Part shown: piece by piece, positions 1 to 7,050 of the stretch
Numbering within the stretch: position 1 is the first letter of the stretch
Layout of the letters: each line of letters begins with the position of its first letter
Source: Mariprofundus sp.
GTDB taxonomy: Bacteria > Pseudomonadota > Zetaproteobacteria > Mariprofundales > Mariprofundaceae
Assembly: GCA_030951065.1 (NCBI GenBank)
Contig: JAUZQH010000140.1
Location: 1-22,279 of the forward strand
Length of the DNA: 22,279 nt
Reading direction: 5' to 3'
Notes under the pieces: model-generated
Told to the model about the DNA's origin: nothing
Database searches by the model: none
The model's input: only the letters and a program-made list of their open reading frames with translations
Position numbers and translations under genes: made by a program

Positions 1-148
1 GCGCTGATGTGTCAGTGCTTCCGTGCAGCCCACGGACGGGCTGCCAAATCAAACACGCAAGTGCTTGATTTGTAAGCAAATACAAAATCGCATTTTTGCA
101 TTTGCGGACTGATTACAGGCAGGATGCCTTTAATCAGCATCCCCTTAA
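1..148. repeat. Hairpin-rich repeat element, copy 1 (left end cut by window)
   Basis: This non-coding stretch upstream of tatA is a string of hairpins. Positions 1-18 hold a GCGCTGA/TCAGTGC stem with a 4-base loop. Positions 25-31 pair with 38-44 around the loop ACGGAC. Positions 46-52 pair with 65-71, with an inner CAC/GTG stem capped by GCAA. Positions 76-87 pair with 94-105. Positions 109-115 pair with 131-137, with an inner AGGCA/TGCCT stem around GGA. The element ends at 134-148 in TCAGCATCCCCTTAA, which is the inverted form of the TTAAGG...GCTGA end of the copy at 7901-8007. The left terminal repeat would begin just before base 1. No open frame in it looks coding. It could be a REP/MITE-like element, part of an RNA gene, or the tatA leader. 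Confidence 0.6.
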
Positions 149-164
149 GTACCGGAGCGCTGCC

Positions 165-374
165 ATGTTTGGACTGGGAACAACTGAGCTGATTTTAATC
201 CTGATCATTGTGATCGTGTTGTTTGGTGCCAAGCGATTGCCGCAGGTGGGGGCCGGGCTGGCCAAAGGGATCAAGAGCTTTCGCAGTAATATCTCCGATG
301 ATGACAAGAATAGTGACGTTGTAGATAAAACTGCAGATGAAACAGGTGCCGATGCAGGTGGCGACAAGAAATAA
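165..374 (+). CDS. tatA: Sec-independent protein translocase subunit TatA
   Basis: TatA is the pore-forming subunit of the twin-arginine translocase, which moves folded proteins across the inner membrane. The 69-residue product has a short N-terminal tail with Glu8, a single hydrophobic helix at about residues 8-21, the Phe-Gly hinge at 20-21, the conserved KRLPQVG start of the amphipathic helix, and a charged, unstructured C-terminus. The frame is open from 96, but the family begins at this Met. GGAG at 153-156 lies 8 bases before the ATG, so 165 is the better start. It is the first gene of tatABC. A 111-base structured spacer separates it from tatB, which may help TatA be made in excess of TatB and TatC. 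Confidence 0.95.
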   Translation: MFGLGTTELILILIIVIVLFGAKRLPQVGAGLAKGIKSFRSNISDDDKNSDVVDKTADETGADAGGDKK

Positions 375-385
375 GCTGTTCTTGG

Positions 386-466
386 CATGAAACAAATAAC
401 GCGGTTGCATGGAACTTTTGCACGGCATGTTACTGTTTCATGGCATGGGATGGAAAAGACCCATGC
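386..466 (+). other. Two adjacent hairpins in the tatA-tatB spacer
   Basis: CATGAAACA (386-394) is complementary to TGTTTCATG (434-442). The stem continues inward with TAAC (397-400) against GTTA (429-432), enclosing a smaller TGCA/TGCA hairpin. Directly next to it, GCATGGG (443-449) pairs with CCCATGC (460-466) around a 10-base loop. No T-run follows, so these are not ordinary Rho-independent terminators. They would fold in the tatABC transcript and could protect the tatA 3' end or partly attenuate tatB and tatC. The structure is read from the sequence; the role is inferred. Confidence 0.55.
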
Positions 467-485
467 GCGTTAACAGGGATAAGCT

Positions 486-797
486 ATGCCTGATATAGGA
501 TTTCTGGAATTGATACTGGTCGGTATTATTGCCTTTCTGGTGTTAGGCCCTGATCGTATGCCTGAATTGTTTGCACAGGTCGGCCGGGTCGTGCGCAAGG
601 GGCGTGGATGGATAGCCGATGTACGCCGTCAGATTGACGAGGAAACCGCACCGTTGAAAAACTCGCTGCACGACGTGGAAGATAGCGTTGGTGGTATTGA
701 TGACTACAATAAAGAGATCATGAAAAAGCTTGGTCAAACGCTTGAAATTGATCCTGAATCGACTCCGGAGAGCAATAAAAAGCAGGAGGATCAGTGA
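486..797 (+). CDS. tatB: Sec-independent protein translocase subunit TatB
   Basis: TatB works with TatC as the receptor for twin-arginine signal peptides in the inner membrane. The 103-residue product begins with the family pattern (M)xDIGFxEL, has Glu8 at the start of one membrane helix (about 7-21), then the Gly21-Pro22 hinge and an amphipathic helix rich in Arg and Val. A long charged C-terminal region follows. This longer tail and the LGPDRMPE motif separate it from TatA. A purine-rich AGGGAT lies just before the ATG. Its TGA stop overlaps the GTG start of tatC, which suggests coupled translation. Confidence 0.93.
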   Translation: MPDIGFLELILVGIIAFLVLGPDRMPELFAQVGRVVRKGRGWIADVRRQIDEETAPLKNSLHDVEDSVGGIDDYNKEIMKKLGQTLEIDPESTPESNKKQEDQ

Positions 798-1570
798 GTC
801 GATCCGGAACTCGGGAAAATGCTCCACTCGATGAAGATCAGGAACCTGTCAGTCCGGGGATGAGCGTGCTGGCGCATCTGTCCGAACTGCGCCGTCGGGG
901 AACTATCGCGATTGTAGCTTATGCTGTTGGCGTGATGGTGCTGATGAACTTTTCGCAGCCGGTATTCGAATTCATTTCCCAGCCGCTGCGTGCAGCCCTG
1001 CCGCCGGATACACCACTGGTCTTCCTGAATGCTCCGGATGTGTTTTTTACCTATCTGAAAATCGCACTGGTTTTAAGTCTTTTTGCCACTGCGCCGGTGA
1101 CGCTATATCAATTCTGGGCTTTTGTTGCACCGGGGTTGTATCGGCATGAACGACAGGTATTTGCAGCGTATTTTTTCGGTAGTCTGGCTTTGCTTCTGGT
1201 CGGTGGTGCTTTTGCTTTTTATGTCGTTTTTCCGCTTATATTCCAGTTTTTTCTGAGTTTCTCCACCGACACCATTCAAGCCATGCCAGCTGTAAAAGAG
1301 TATTTAACGCTGGTATTGAAGCTGCTATTTGCTTTCGGTATGAGCTTCCAGATTCCCATTATCATTATGTTGCTGGTGCGGCTTAATATAGTCGATACTG
1401 CAACGCTGGCTGAACAGCGCCGTTATGTGATTGTCTGGGTGTTTGTTTTTGCCGCGATTCTCACTCCACCGGATATTATTTCACAGGTGTTGCTTGGTAT
1501 TCCGATGCTACTACTCTACGAAGTGGGTCTGTTGCTGGCCAAACTGAAAAAAACAGCTCCGGTTGAATAG
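794..1570 (+). CDS. tatC: Sec-independent protein translocase subunit TatC
   Basis: TatC is the multi-spanning core of the Tat receptor and binds the twin-arginine signal. The 258-residue length is typical. The sequence shows the cytoplasmic HLSELRRR motif near residue 30, the first periplasmic loop, the APGLYRHERQ motif before the third helix, and six hydrophobic segments in all. The start is GTG at 794, overlapping the tatB TGA by four bases, with a perfect AGGAGG at 784-789. The next in-frame ATG would remove the conserved N-terminal motif region. The gene ends 2 bases from the end of the convergent L,D-transpeptidase gene, and its last codons contain that gene's probable terminator. Confidence 0.96.
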   Translation: MSRSGTRENAPLDEDQEPVSPGMSVLAHLSELRRRGTIAIVAYAVGVMVLMNFSQPVFEFISQPLRAALPPDTPLVFLNAPDVFFTYLKIALVLSLFATAPVTLYQFWAFVAPGLYRHERQVFAAYFFGSLALLLVGGAFAFYVVFPLIFQFFLSFSTDTIQAMPAVKEYLTLVLKLLFAFGMSFQIPIIIMLLVRLNIVDTATLAEQRRYVIVWVFVFAAILTPPDIISQVLLGIPMLLLYEVGLLLAKLKKTAPVE

Positions 1571-1582
1571 GCTTATTCGGAG
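1547..1582 (-). terminator. Rho-independent terminator of the L,D-transpeptidase gene, inside the tatC 3' end
   Basis: Read on the minus strand, CTCC then GAATA (1582-1574) pairs with TATTC and GGAG (1569-1557), with a 4-base bulge. CTG and seven Ts follow (complement of the A-run at 1547-1553). This is the layout of an intrinsic terminator for the minus-strand gene, and it lies within the last codons of tatC and across both stop codons. On the plus strand there is no T-run after the hairpin, so it should act in one direction only. Confidence 0.55.
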
Positions 1583-2037
1583 ATACGAACAGTTTCTCCG
1601 ACTTTAACGTGTTCGAACAGTTCCACCATATCCTGGTTTTTCATGCGAATGCAGCCGTGCGAAGCGGGGGAACCTATTTTGTCTTCTTCGTGAGTGCCGT
1701 GGATATAGATATATCGAGCATGCGTGTCGACCGGGCCACGGCGATTCTTGCCGGTTTCACATCCCTCCAGCCATAAAATTCGGGTGAGAATCCAGTCTCG
1801 ATCCGGGTCGGATGTTTCCGGGTTGTAAATGCAGAATGGTTGACGGGCGTTGAATGCTGTCAGAAGCGGCATGCCATGGCCGATCTTTTCGGCAATACGG
1901 TGTTTGCCCAGTGGTGTCTGAAAGCTGCCTTGCAGGTTGCCAGCGCCGTTGCTGGCGGTGGAAACAGGGTAGACACGGCAGACACCTGTTTTACGGCGGT
2001 GATAGAGGATTTGTCCGGATATGGAGATGATGATCAT
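1573..2037 (-). CDS. L,D-transpeptidase (YkuD/ErfK family)
   Basis: YkuD-domain enzymes cross-link peptidoglycan or attach proteins to it through a catalytic cysteine. The 154 residues are essentially one catalytic domain. It contains the QGSFQTPLGKHRIAEKIG stretch typical of this subgroup, His113/His116 in IHGTH, and the signature S126-H127-G128-C129-I-R-M with Cys129 as nucleophile. No signal peptide or membrane helix is visible, which is odd for a wall enzyme. Upstream in the same frame a TGA comes 15 codons before this ATG, with no ATG, GTG or TTG between, so 2037 is the only ordinary start. No clear ribosome binding site precedes it. It is convergent with tatC and divergent from hrcA. 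Substrate and cellular location are not settled by the sequence. Confidence 0.85.
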   Translation of the reverse strand: MIIISISGQILYHRRKTGVCRVYPVSTASNGAGNLQGSFQTPLGKHRIAEKIGHGMPLLTAFNARQPFCIYNPETSDPDRDWILTRILWLEGCETGKNRRGPVDTHARYIYIHGTHEEDKIGSPASHGCIRMKNQDMVELFEHVKVGETVRISE

Positions 2038-2077
2038 GGCGTGAGTGTAGTCGGCTTCTGATTTGAGTACACCACGA

Positions 2078-2100
2078 CGTTGTCACTGTCGATCACAACG
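2078..2100. promoter_or_regulatory. Inverted repeat in the ldt-hrcA divergent region (possible operator)
   Basis: CGTTGT at 2078-2083 and ACAACG at 2095-2100 form a perfect 6-base inverted repeat with an 11-base centre, lying between the divergent L,D-transpeptidase and hrcA genes. It is not a CIRCE element (TTAGCACTC-N9-GAGTGCTAA). A weak -35-like TTGTCA (2080-2085) lies inside it. It could be an operator for either gene or chance. Confidence 0.25.
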
Positions 2101-2141
2101 CTAGTGTTCCATGCCTTTATGAATCCAGTGATGTTTACATT

Positions 2142-3185
2142 ATGATGATAGAGCGGCATGAGCATATCCTTGCTGAAGTTGTGCGGGCTTACCTTGATAC
2201 AGGCCAACCTGTCGGCTCGCGCAGCCTGTCCGAACAGGGCGGTCTGGGCCTGAGTCCGGCATCCATACGTAGTGTCATGGCGGACCTTGAGCGTCAGGGT
2301 TTATTGGCAGCCCCGCATACATCGGCCGGACGTGTACCTACCGATACCGGCTTGCGTTATTTTGTCGATACGCTTATGACGGTTGATAAGGGTATGAATA
2401 AGCAACTGGAACGGTCTGTGGCAGGGCATCTGTCCCAGGCTTCAGAACGCAACAATATATTGCAACGTGCTACCGATGAGCTGGCAAGTTTGACGCATTT
2501 CGCCGGTATGGTCTGGGTGCATGAGCAGAAGGTACACAGGATTAATCGTATTGAACTGGTGCCGGTATCATCCGAAAAGGTACTGGCTGTGATCGTAAGC
2601 GATTCCGGTGAGGTTCAGAACAGGCTGATTGCCCGGCCCGGATATATGGACCATGAACCGATGGATGAAGAACAACTGCGCAGTGTTTCAGCCAAACTCA
2701 ATGAACTGCTTGGCGGCTGCAATCTTGAACAGGTACGGCAACGATTGCAGCTGGCGATGGACTCGGATCGTCTGAAAATCCGTCATTTGTTGCAGGACTT
2801 GAAACAATGGGCTGATGCCCCTATAGAAGGTCAAACCGATATGTTTGTCAGTGGTCAGCGGCAACTGCTGGAGATGCCGGAATTTACTGTGCTTGACACC
2901 ATTCGTTCACTGATGTCAGCCATTGAAGAGCGGGAGCAATTGCTGCACCTGGTTGCACAGGTAGAGTCCGGGGAAGGTGGCGTGAAAGTATTCATCGGTA
3001 GCGAGCATGCGCTGGTGCATATGGAGCAGGTGTCTGTGGTGCTGTCGCGTTATGAAGGGTCAGCCAGTGTGGTTGGTACACTCGGCGTGATCGGACCGCG
3101 TCGCATGCATTATGAGCGCGTGATGCCAATTGTGGATTGTACTGCCAGATGGGTCAGTAGAATGTTAGGAGGAAAAGTAGAGTGA
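2142..3185 (+). CDS. hrcA: Heat-inducible transcription repressor HrcA
   Basis: HrcA represses heat-shock operons by binding CIRCE operators and depends on GroEL for folding. The 347-residue length is normal. The N-terminal winged-helix domain (about 1-75) carries the diagnostic SPASIRSVMADLERQGLL and PHTSAGRVPTDTGLRYFVD segments. The middle and C-terminal GAF-like part ends in GTLGVIGPRRMHYERVMPIVD, also typical. Two ATGs lie in tandem (2142 and 2145) and neither has a strong ribosome binding site. The gene leads the chaperone cluster and overlaps grpE by four bases. No CIRCE element is visible upstream of hrcA or dnaK, so its targets are probably elsewhere (for example groESL). Confidence 0.95.
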   Translation: MMIERHEHILAEVVRAYLDTGQPVGSRSLSEQGGLGLSPASIRSVMADLERQGLLAAPHTSAGRVPTDTGLRYFVDTLMTVDKGMNKQLERSVAGHLSQASERNNILQRATDELASLTHFAGMVWVHEQKVHRINRIELVPVSSEKVLAVIVSDSGEVQNRLIARPGYMDHEPMDEEQLRSVSAKLNELLGGCNLEQVRQRLQLAMDSDRLKIRHLLQDLKQWADAPIEGQTDMFVSGQRQLLEMPEFTVLDTIRSLMSAIEEREQLLHLVAQVESGEGGVKVFIGSEHALVHMEQVSVVLSRYEGSASVVGTLGVIGPRRMHYERVMPIVDCTARWVSRMLGGKVE

Positions 3186-3751
3186 TGGGCAGGAAAAAGA
3201 AAAGAACAGCTGAAGCCCGGGTGGAAGCGGTGGATGCATTGGATAAAACTGAAGATGCCATTGAACTGGATGAGAATGGTGATGAAGCAGGGGCAAAGCC
3301 TGATCCGCTGGAAGCGGCAGAGGCGGAAATCGCAGAATTGAAAGACAAGTTGTTACGTATGCATGCGGAGATGGAGAATCTGCGCAAACGAACGCAGCGC
3401 GAAGTGGCCGAGGCACACAAGTTCGGGGTCGAGAAATTCGCTACGGCACTGTTGGATGTGGTGGATAATCTGGAGCGTGCGCTGGAAGCGGAAGAGGGTA
3501 ATGAGGCGGCTGTTCGCGAGGGCGTGCAACTCACACTCAATAGCTGGCACGAGATGATGAAGAATTTTGAGGTCGAGCGCATTGATGCTGTGGGTAAGGA
3601 TTTTGATCCGCATTTACATGAAGCACTGACACAAATACCCAGCGAGGAAGCGGAAGGAAAGGTTGTTGGCCAGCATGTGGCCGGATACACTTTACATGGA
3701 CGTTTGATTCGCCCTGCCAAAGTGCTGGTTTCCAGCGGTCCTGCAAAATAA
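3182..3751 (+). CDS. grpE: Nucleotide exchange factor GrpE
   Basis: GrpE releases ADP from DnaK so that the Hsp70 cycle can continue in the cytoplasm. The 189 residues show a charged, disordered N-terminus (about 1-40), a long coiled-coil (about 45-100) with MHAEMENLRKRTQRE, and a C-terminal beta domain with DPHLHEAL and the family ending GYTLHGRLIRPAKV. The start is GTG at 3182, overlapping the hrcA stop as GTGA, with AGGAGG at 3167-3172 nine bases before it. ATG at 3185 is the alternative, one residue shorter. The coupling suggests co-transcription with hrcA. A separate promoter follows before dnaK. Confidence 0.95.
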   Translation: MMGRKKKRTAEARVEAVDALDKTEDAIELDENGDEAGAKPDPLEAAEAEIAELKDKLLRMHAEMENLRKRTQREVAEAHKFGVEKFATALLDVVDNLERALEAEEGNEAAVREGVQLTLNSWHEMMKNFEVERIDAVGKDFDPHLHEALTQIPSEEAEGKVVGQHVAGYTLHGRLIRPAKVLVSSGPAK

Positions 3752-3812
3752 CTTACACTTAAAACCATCTTGCCACAGTTTAATTAGACTATCAGAAAAA
3801 TGGTCAAAGGGG

Positions 3813-3840
3813 TTGAAATTGTTGTGAGCGCTCCCCATAA
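3813..3840 (+). promoter_or_regulatory. Sigma-32-type heat-shock promoter for dnaK
   Basis: TTGAAA at 3813-3818 and CCCCATAA at 3833-3840 are 14 bases apart, close to the Escherichia coli sigma-32 consensus (CTTGAA, 13-17 bases, CCCCAT-T). Transcription would begin near 3847, leaving a leader of about 50 bases before dnaK. This gives dnaK-dnaJ-dapB heat induction independent of readthrough from hrcA-grpE. Confidence 0.75.
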
Positions 3841-3863
3841 AAGAGTTCACAGACAAGTTTTTA

Positions 3864-3880
3864 ATGCAGCATGACTGCAT
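3864..3880 (+). other. Short hairpin in the dnaK leader
   Basis: ATGCAG (3864-3869) and CTGCAT (3875-3880) pair around the loop CATGA. The hairpin ends five bases before the AGGAGA ribosome binding site (3885-3890) of dnaK. It would sit in the 5' untranslated region made from the heat-shock promoter. A role in translation is possible but not shown. Confidence 0.35.
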
Positions 3881-3897
3881 GATCAGGAGAAATACAA

Positions 3898-5823
3898 ATG
3901 GCTAAAGTAATAGGAATTGACCTCGGAACCACTAATTCGTGCGTGGCCGTGATGGAAGGTGATAAGGCAAAAGTAATTGCCAATGCGGAAGGTGATAATA
4001 CTACACCGTCGATTGTGGCATTCGCCAATGATGAGCGTCTGGTTGGTGCGCCGGCGAAGCGTCAGATGGTCACTAATCCGGACAATACATTTTATGCGGT
4101 AAAACGTCTGATCGGGCGCAAATTTGATTCGGCTGAAACCAAACATCATCATGAACTGGTTTCTTACCCGATTGTGGCTGCCGATAATGGTGATGCCTGG
4201 GTAGAAGCCAATGGCAAAAAGATGAGCCCGCAGGAGATCTCTGCCATTACCTTGCAGAAGATGAAGAAAACAGCTGAAGACTACCTGGGTGAAGAAGTAA
4301 AAGATGCGGTGATTACCGTACCTGCCTATTTCAACGATTCCCAGCGTCAGGCTACCAAGGATGCCGGTGCAATTGCCGGTCTGAATGTGCTGCGTATTGT
4401 TAACGAGCCGACTGCGGCAGCGTTGGCTTACGGGCTGGACAAAACCGAAGAGAACCACCTGATTGCCGTGTATGATCTGGGTGGCGGTACGTTTGATATC
4501 TCTATTCTGGAAATTGGTGATGGCGTGTTCGAAGTGAAAGCCACCAACGGCGACACCTTTCTCGGCGGTGAAGATTTTGATCTGGTGTTGATCAAATATC
4601 TGGCCGAGGAATTCAAGAAAGAACACGGCGTTGATCTGATGGCCGACAAACTGGCTTTGCAGCGTTTGAAAGAAGCTGCGGAAAAAGCCAAGATCGAGCT
4701 TTCATCCAGCCAGCAGACTGAAGTAAATCTGCCGTTCATCACAGCAGATGCAAGCGGTCCGAAGCATTTACTGATCAAGTTGACGCGCGCCAAGTTCGAG
4801 AGTCTGGTGGGCGATCTGGTGGAAAGCACACTGAAGCCATGCACCCAGGCATTGAAAGATGCCGGTGTGAAAGCATCTGATATCCATGAGGTTGTGCTGG
4901 TCGGCGGGCAGACCCGTATGCCGCTGGTGCAGCAGAAGGTGCAGGAGTTCTTTGGCACCGAGCCACATAAGGGCGTAAATCCGGATGAAGTGGTTGCTAT
5001 TGGTGCTGCTATTCAGGGTGCGGTGTTGACCGGTGATGTCACCGATGTACTGCTGCTGGATGTGACACCTCTGAGTCTCGGTATTGAAGTCGAGGGTGGT
5101 TTGTTCAACAAGATTATCGAAAAGAACACCACCATCCCGACCAAGAAGAGTCAGACGTATACCACAGCGGCTGATAATCAGACTGCTGTAACCATCAAGG
5201 TGGCTCAGGGAGAGCGCGAGCTGTTCTCTGCCAACAAACAGCTCGGCCTGTTCAATCTGGAAGGTATTGCTCCGGCCCCTCGCGGCATGCCGCAGATTGA
5301 AGTCACATTTGATATCGATGCCAACGGCATTCTCCATGTGCATGCCAAGGACAAGGGTACCGGCAAGGAAACCTCGATTCGCATCGAGTCCGGTTCCGGT
5401 CTGAGCGAGGAAGAGATTGAGCGCATGAAGAAAGATGCAGAAGCCAATGCAGATGCCGACAAGAAGCTCAAAGAGCAGATTGAAGCGAAGAACCGTGCTG
5501 ATGCGCTGGTCTACTCCACTGAAAAATCGCTGAAAGAGCATGGCGATAAAGTGGATGAAGATACCCGCAAAGGCATAGAAGAGGCGCTGGAAGAACTGAA
5601 AAAAGCCATTGAAGGCGGTGATGCCGAAACGATAGCTGCAGCCGAGACGAAACTGGCTGAGAAGTCACAAAAGCTGGGTGAAGTAATTTACCAGCAGATG
5701 CAGCAGGAACAGGCACAGACTGAAGGTGGTGCGGCGGACACGTCCGGCGCTGCTGATAGCAGCACGGCAAAAGATGCCGATGTCGTGGACGCCGAAGTTG
5801 TGGATGAAAACAACAAGAAATAA
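3898..5823 (+). CDS. dnaK: Molecular chaperone DnaK (Hsp70)
   Basis: DnaK is the ATP-driven Hsp70 that folds new and heat-damaged proteins with DnaJ and GrpE. The 641 residues are of normal length. The N-terminal ATPase domain (about 1-382) has [16 protein letters not shown], the phosphate loop [13 protein letters not shown] and [11 protein letters not shown]. The hydrophobic linker begins near residue 383 ([15 protein letters not shown]), and the substrate-binding domain and helical lid follow. The C-terminus is the usual acidic tail ([12 protein letters not shown]). The ATG has AGGAGA seven bases upstream and a sigma-32-like promoter at 3813-3840. Long open frames on the opposite strand are codon-bias shadows of this gene. 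Confidence 0.98.
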   Translation: MAKVIGIDLGTTNSCVAVMEGDKAKVIANAEGDNTTPSIVAFANDERLVGAPAKRQMVTNPDNTFYAVKRLIGRKFDSAETKHHHELVSYPIVAADNGDAWVEANGKKMSPQEISAITLQKMKKTAEDYLGEEVKDAVITVPAYFNDSQRQATKDAGAIAGLNVLRIVNEPTAAALAYGLDKTEENHLIAVYDLGGGTFDISILEIGDGVFEVKATNGDTFLGGEDFDLVLIKYLAEEFKKEHGVDLMADKLALQRLKEAAEKAKIELSSSQQTEVNLPFITADASGPKHLLIKLTRAKFESLVGDLVESTLKPCTQALKDAGVKASDIHEVVLVGGQTRMPLVQQKVQEFFGTEPHKGVNPDEVVAIGAAIQGAVLTGDVTDVLLLDVTPLSLGIEVEGGLFNKIIEKNTTIPTKKSQTYTTAADNQTAVTIKVAQGERELFSANKQLGLFNLEGIAPAPRGMPQIEVTFDIDANGILHVHAKDKGTGKETSIRIESGSGLSEEEIERMKKDAEANADADKKLKEQIEAKNRADALVYSTEKSLKEHGDKVDEDTRKGIEEALEELKKAIEGGDAETIAAAETKLAEKSQKLGEVIYQQMQQEQAQTEGGAADTSGAADSSTAKDADVVDAEVVDENNKK

Positions 5824-5835
5824 GGCGTAAGCCGG

Positions 5836-5882
5836 AATGTGTGAGGGGCGGGGGGCTTAGGTCTGCCGCTCCTTTTCACATT
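5836..5882 (+). other. Imperfect hairpin in the dnaK-dnaJ spacer
   Basis: The segment 5843-5851 (GAGGGGCGG) pairs with 5866-5874 (CCGCTCCTT) with two G-U pairs. After a small internal loop, AATGTG (5836-5841) pairs with CACATT (5877-5882). The loop is 14 bases. No T-run follows, so it is more likely an mRNA processing or stability element, or a partial attenuator between dnaK and dnaJ, than a full terminator. Confidence 0.5.
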
Positions 5883-5901
5883 TAGCAGACAGGGAGTGAC
5901 A

Positions 5902-7050
5902 GTGTCCAAACGCGATTATTATGAAGTGCTGGGCGTGGCCAAAGATGCCGACGAAAATACCATCAAACGGGCTTACCGAAAGCTGGCCATGAAATATCAT
6001 CCGGATCGAAACCCGGATGATAAAGCGGCGGCTGAAAATTTCCGTGAGGTGACAGAAGCCTACGAAGTACTGACCGATGATTCCAAGCGTGCACGTTATG
6101 ATCAGTACGGGCATGCGGGTGTGGATGAGCAGATGCAGGACTTCTGGGGGCGTGGTGGTGCTCAGGATTCACATGCGTTCCGTGATTTCGGGGATATGTT
6201 CGGCGATGTGTTCGGAGATATGTTCGGTTTCGGTGGAGGCTCGCAATCCAGCCGTGGGGCCGATCTGCGCTATAATCTTTCCATGACACTGGAAGAAGCA
6301 GCCAGTGGTCGTGAAGTGGAACTGCAAATTCCCAGACATGAAACCTGTGGATGCTGCAATGGTTCAGGCGCACGCCCTGGTACCAACCCGGTACCTTGCA
6401 ATACATGCGGAGGTCATGGTCAGGTACAGATGCAGCAGGGTTTCTTTGCGGTGCGCCGTACATGTCCGACCTGTCAGGGTGCCGGTACCCGGATTGAATC
6501 GCCATGCATTGAATGTGGTGGTGCCGGACGCGTCAAAACTACCAAAAAGTTAAAAATAAAAGTTCCTGCCGGTGTGTATGATGGTGCTCAGGTGCGTGTT
6601 TCCGGTGAAGGTGAAGCCGGTCCGCAGGGCAGTCCTCCCGGGGATCTGTATGTGGTGATTTCGCTGAAAGAGCATGCTATTTTTGAGCGTGAGGGGGCGG
6701 ATCTCCATTGTACCATGCCGGTGACATTTCCTCAGGCGGCTCTGGGTGCAGAAGTCGATGCGCCGACGCTGGATGGAAAGGTTAGAATCAAAATTCCACC
6801 TGGAACCGAGGGCGGACGGGTATTCCGTTTGCGTGGGCACGGGGTTCCGGATGTGCGTTCAGGTGGTCAAAAGGGTGATTTATATGTGCGTGTTAAGATT
6901 GCCGTACCGAAAAAAATGAGTTCACGCCAAGCTGAGTTGCTGCGTGAATTTGCCAATGAAACCGGTGACGAAGTATATCCCGAACGCTCATCGTTTCTGG
7001 GTAAAGTGAAAGAGTTCTGGGATGACCTCTCCAAAGAGGCCAGATCATGA
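5902..7050 (+). CDS. dnaJ: Chaperone protein DnaJ (Hsp40)
   Basis: DnaJ delivers substrates to DnaK and stimulates its ATPase. From the GTG at 5902 the product has 382 residues. The J domain (about 5-70) carries His33-Pro34-Asp35. A Gly/Phe-rich segment ([17 protein letters not shown]) follows, then four CxxCxGxG zinc motifs (beginning [32 protein letters not shown]) and the C-terminal substrate-binding domains. The frame also has a GTG at 5896, but AGGGAG (5891-5896) is properly spaced for 5902 and gives the usual (M)[10 protein letters not shown] start. The last bases overlap the dapB start as ATGA. Confidence 0.97.
   Translation: MSKRDYYEVLGVAKDADENTIKRAYRKLAMKYHPDRNPDDKAAAENFREVTEAYEVLTDDSKRARYDQYGHAGVDEQMQDFWGRGGAQDSHAFRDFGDMFGDVFGDMFGFGGGSQSSRGADLRYNLSMTLEEAASGREVELQIPRHETCGCCNGSGARPGTNPVPCNTCGGHGQVQMQQGFFAVRRTCPTCQGAGTRIESPCIECGGAGRVKTTKKLKIKVPAGVYDGAQVRVSGEGEAGPQGSPPGDLYVVISLKEHAIFEREGADLHCTMPVTFPQAALGAEVDAPTLDGKVRIKIPPGTEGGRVFRLRGHGVPDVRSGGQKGDLYVRVKIAVPKKMSSRQAELLREFANETGDEVYPERSSFLGKVKEFWDDLSKEARS

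Noticed and set aside
96..164. 23-residue N-terminal extension of TatA
   Set aside because: TatA proteins begin at the Met at 165, which has its own ribosome binding site; the extension falls in the hairpin-rich repeat.
3152..3185. Separate promoter for grpE inside the hrcA end
   Set aside because: No convincing -35/-10 pair; the GTGA overlap points to coupling with hrcA.
4768..5541. 257-codon open frame antisense to dnaK, and a 247-codon one at 3883-4626
   Set aside because: Long antisense frames opposite dnaK are a well-known consequence of its codon use; neither shows a recognisable domain or ribosome binding site.
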